Part shown: positions 34,962-37,059 of the stretch, one piece after another
Position numbering within the stretch: position 1 is the first letter of the stretch
Layout of the letters: every line of letters starts with the position of its first letter
Assembly: GCA_002413045.1 (NCBI GenBank)
Contig: DHWF01000010.1
Coordinates: 1-37,059 of the forward strand
Origin: Chloroflexi bacterium UBA5189
GTDB taxonomy: Bacteria; Chloroflexota; Limnocylindria; Limnocylindrales; CSP1-4
DNA length: 37,059 bases
Direction: 5' to 3'
Program-made: the position numbers and the translations under genes
Notes under the pieces: model-generated
Told to the model about the DNA's origin: nothing
What the model saw: the letters and a program-made list of their open reading frames with translations, nothing else
Database searches by the model: none

Positions 34962-35477
34962 TCAAGCCTCGCGATCGAGCTGCGCCTCCGTCTCACGATC
35001 AACGGTCAATGCCCGCGCGTCGTGGCGGAGACGGTGGACGCGCCTCGGCGGCGACCAGTCGGGTTGGGCGATCGGTCGGACGTTCCGGAGGTCGACCCCG
35101 GCGAGCCACGCGATGATCGGCTGGTGCATCACGGGGTCGATGAAGTAGTCGCGGGTGCGACGATCGATCGGCGAGATGTGCCAGCGGAGGAGCCCGGCGT
35201 CGACCAGGAGCCTGAGCTGGCGACTGACGGCCGGCGGACTCAATCTGATGGCCGCGGCGATGTCGCCCGGATGCCACACGCGCGCGGCGATGAGCGCGAC
35301 GATCTGGCGCCGCGTCGGATCGGCGAGCAGCTCGATGCCTTCGGCCATGCGCCTGGGCATTCGATGGACCTCGTTGCAGAAGACCGGCTCGCGGGCCGGC
35401 GGGGCGGCGATGATCTCGCACCGCCATTGCGTGCGGCTTACGAGCGCCCGGGCATCGAGGGTCGTGATGCCGTTCAT
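34962..35477 (-). CDS. ArsR-like winged-helix regulator bracketed by inverted repeats
   Basis: The 171-residue protein has an ArsR-type HTH: GIELLADPTRRQIVALIAARVWHPGDIAAAIRLSPPAVSRQLRLLVDAGLLRWHISPIDRRTRDYFIDP. The recognition helix is PPAVSRQLRLL, followed by a wing. About 44 residues precede it (two Cys) and a C-terminal extension of 40 residues follows, including HQPIIAWLAGVDLRNVRPI. ATG 35477 lies at the edge of the right inverted-repeat copy; shorter starts (M40, M44) are possible. The repeat has the TTCC...GGAA shape of the ArsR operator at 4174, suggesting it is this protein's own operator. Ligand unknown. Confidence 0.82.
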   Translation of the reverse strand: MNGITTLDARALVSRTQWRCEIIAAPPAREPVFCNEVHRMPRRMAEGIELLADPTRRQIVALIAARVWHPGDIAAAIRLSPPAVSRQLRLLVDAGLLRWHISPIDRRTRDYFIDPVMHQPIIAWLAGVDLRNVRPIAQPDWSPPRRVHRLRHDARALTVDRETEAQLDREA

Positions 35478-35501
35478 TCCGCTTCATTGGAAGCATCTCG
35501 A
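35474..35501 (-). repeat. 28-bp inverted repeat, right copy
   Basis: Reverse complement of 34813-34840 with one mismatch. It overlaps the start codon of the ArsR gene and lies in the 126-nt gap to the divergent aminotransferase, a position suitable for control of both. Confidence 0.9.
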
Positions 35502-35603
35502 AAACCGTCCGCTGCCCGGAGCGCCACGGGAAGAGGCACACGGAGCAACGGCTGAGCCGCTCTCCCCATCGACCGTCGCGCCGTTGATAGGCTTGGCGAT
35601 CGG

Positions 35604-36869
35604 ATGAGCACGAGCTTCTGGCACGGCTTCGCGGACATGCACGTGATCAAGGACCGCGAGGTCGTGATCGCGAAGGGCGAGGGCGCCGTCGTCACCGACA
35701 CCCAGGGCAACGAGTACATCGATGCCACCGCCGCGCTCTGGTTCTGCAACGCCGGCTACGGGCGCCGGGAGATCGCCGACGCGGTCGCCGACCAGCTTGT
35801 CCGGATGCACGGCTACTCGTCGTTCGGAGCGTACACGTCGGACGCGACGCTTCGAGTCGCCGAGCGGCTGACGGCGCTGTCGCCACTCCCGAACTCGGTG
35901 GTCTTCCTCGCATCGGGCGGCTCGGACGCCATCGACACGGCGGCGAAGCTGGCGCGACGCTACTGGGACGTGGTCGGGAAGCCGAACAAGACCCTGCTCG
36001 TCTCGCGCGAGCACGCCTACCACGGCATGCACGCAATGGGCACCTCGCTCGGGGGGATGCCGGTGATGCAGGCCGGCTATGGCGGCGAGCCGTTCATCAA
36101 CGAGGTGGTCCACGTGCCGGCGCTGGACGTCGAGGCGGTCGCGCGCCTGTTCGAGCAGCGCCGCGACGAGATCGCGATGTTCGTCGGCGAGCCCGTGATC
36201 GGCGCCGGCGGCGTCATCCCGCCGACCGAGTCCTACTGGCGCGACATCAGCGCCCTGTGCAAGCAGTACGACATCCTGCTCGTCGCCGACGAGGTGATCA
36301 CCGGCTTCGGGCGCCTCGGCAGGATGTGGGCGACGCAGCGGTTCGGCATCGAGCCGGACATGATCACGTTCGCGAAGGGCGTCACCTCGGGGTATATGCC
36401 GCTCGGCGGCGTCCTCGTCGGCGAGAAGGTGCGCGCGCCGTTCTGGGACGAGCCGATCGCGGGCGCCGTCTTCCGCCACGGCTACACCTACTCGGGCCAC
36501 GCCGGTGCAGCGGCGGCGGCCCTAGCGAACCTCGACATCATCGAGCGAGAGGGCCTCGTCGAGCGCGTCAAGATGCTCGAGCCGGTGCTGGACACGGCGG
36601 TCCGTCGGCTCCAGGGCACGCGGACGGTCGGCGAGATTCGGACGATCGGGCTTACCGCGGCGGTCGCGCTGCAGTCCGAGGTGCTCGCCAAGGATCCCGC
36701 CACGCCCGAGAAGGTCGTCGCCGCGGCCCTGAGACACGGTGTCGCCACGCGCGTGCTGCGGGCACACGCGATCCACATCTCGCCGCCGTTCGTGATCAGC
36801 GAGGCCGAGATCGACCGGATGGTCGATGGGATCGGCAACGCGATCGAGGACGTGGCCGCAGCATCATGA
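35604..36869 (+). CDS. Class III (omega) aminotransferase, PLP-dependent
   Basis: The 421-residue protein is a fold-type I aminotransferase of class III, which moves amino groups from amino acids or amines (for example beta-alanine, 4-aminobutyrate, putrescine). Family features: DTQGNEYIDATAALW, FLASGGSDAIDTAAKLARRYW (PLP phosphate loop), AYHGMHAMGTSL, ADEVITGFGRLGRMWA with D229 near the pyridine nitrogen, and K258 in TFAKGVTSGYMPLGG as the PLP lysine. Substrate not assignable. ATG 35604 is 10 nt after TAGGCT. Its stop overlaps the following [2Fe-2S] gene by 4 nt, so the two are coupled, an unexpected pairing. Confidence 0.94.
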   Translation: MSTSFWHGFADMHVIKDREVVIAKGEGAVVTDTQGNEYIDATAALWFCNAGYGRREIADAVADQLVRMHGYSSFGAYTSDATLRVAERLTALSPLPNSVVFLASGGSDAIDTAAKLARRYWDVVGKPNKTLLVSREHAYHGMHAMGTSLGGMPVMQAGYGGEPFINEVVHVPALDVEAVARLFEQRRDEIAMFVGEPVIGAGGVIPPTESYWRDISALCKQYDILLVADEVITGFGRLGRMWATQRFGIEPDMITFAKGVTSGYMPLGGVLVGEKVRAPFWDEPIAGAVFRHGYTYSGHAGAAAAALANLDIIEREGLVERVKMLEPVLDTAVRRLQGTRTVGEIRTIGLTAAVALQSEVLAKDPATPEKVVAAALRHGVATRVLRAHAIHISPPFVISEAEIDRMVDGIGNAIEDVAAAS

Positions 36870-37059
36870 TTCCCATTCGGCTGACGGTCAACGGCGAGGC
36901 GGTCGAGCTTGACGTCGAACCGCGGCGGCTCCTCGTCGACGTGCTCCGCGAGGACCTCGATCTCACGGGGACGAAGGTCGGCTGCGACACCTCGTCGTGC
37001 GGGACGTGCACGGTGCACCTCGACGGTCGCGCGGTGAAGTCGTGCACGGTGCTCGCGGT
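36866..37059 (+). CDS. [2Fe-2S] subunit of molybdenum hydroxylase, 3' end outside window
   Basis: The 64 residues present form the N-terminal plant-type [2Fe-2S] ferredoxin domain of CoxS/XdhC-type small subunits (carbon monoxide dehydrogenase/xanthine dehydrogenase family). LTVNGEAVELDVEPRRLLVDVLREDLDLTGTKVGCDTSSCGTCTVHLDG gives the C-x4-C-x2-C ligands, and the fourth Cys follows in VKSCTVLA. The C-terminal domain and stop lie beyond 37059. ATG 36866 overlaps the aminotransferase stop (atga). Electrons from a Mo-containing large subunit would pass through this protein to FAD. CO oxidation cannot be told from aldehyde or purine oxidation here. Confidence 0.9.
   Translation, partial: MIPIRLTVNGEAVELDVEPRRLLVDVLREDLDLTGTKVGCDTSSCGTCTVHLDGRAVKSCTVLA

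Overview
The window is GC-rich, with about 41 densely packed protein genes, one tRNA, one decayed gene fragment, and no phage, insertion sequence or CRISPR. GC-rich codon use, many GTG starts, overlapping start/stop codons, leaderless-looking promoters, carAB, paired M16 peptidases and an operon starting a CoxS-type protein suggest an uncultured soil or freshwater Chloroflexota (Ellin6529/Limnocylindria-like) or an actinomycete-like lineage. No rRNA or ribosomal protein is present to settle this.

Layout. 1-5.0 kb: small accessory genes, namely a SnoaL-like cyclase, small membrane proteins, a RibD/DHFR-like reductase, an APH-type phosphotransferase, and an ArsR regulator with its SRPBCC partner behind a 20-bp palindromic operator. 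5.0-9.7 kb: a lipoprotein divergent from an MMPL/RND exporter, then small membrane, YjbR and GNAT genes. 9.7-16.1 kb: envelope proteins (a Cys-rich secreted protein and a ~1035-residue multidomain surface protein), tRNA-Lys(CTT), a LuxR-type HTH relic and a His-tailed membrane protein. 16.2-23 kb: a YcaQ-like glycosylase divergent from carA - P-loop kinase - carB - membrane protein, with PyrR-type RNA loops in the carA leader. 23-25.7 kb: a catalytic and a catalytically dead M16 peptidase. 25.7-27.9 kb: a secreted acidic/Gly-rich repeat protein, an ECF sigma factor and an anti-sigma-like membrane protein with a similar low-complexity tail. 27.9-32.5 kb: a duplicated-domain protein, a PfkB-like remnant, a SRAP/HMCES protein, a TPR-rhomboid protease and a threonine dehydratase. 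32.5-37 kb: an OmpR/HisKA two-component pair, an ArsR-type regulator bracketed by a 28-bp inverted repeat, a class III aminotransferase and the start of a molybdenum-hydroxylase [2Fe-2S] subunit cut by the window edge.

Signals beyond the genes include: a TANNNT box 6-8 nt before eleven start codons (leaderless mRNAs); three tail-to-tail gene pairs sharing one CTAG that holds both stops; a family of about 30-nt palindromes mostly placed at gene 3' ends; PyrR-like loops before carA; and a 12-bp UCCG-capped hairpin at the start of the sigma gene. The best candidate for an undescribed system is the secreted repeat protein / ECF sigma / anti-sigma locus. The ArsR gene bracketed by inverted repeats beside a two-component system is second.
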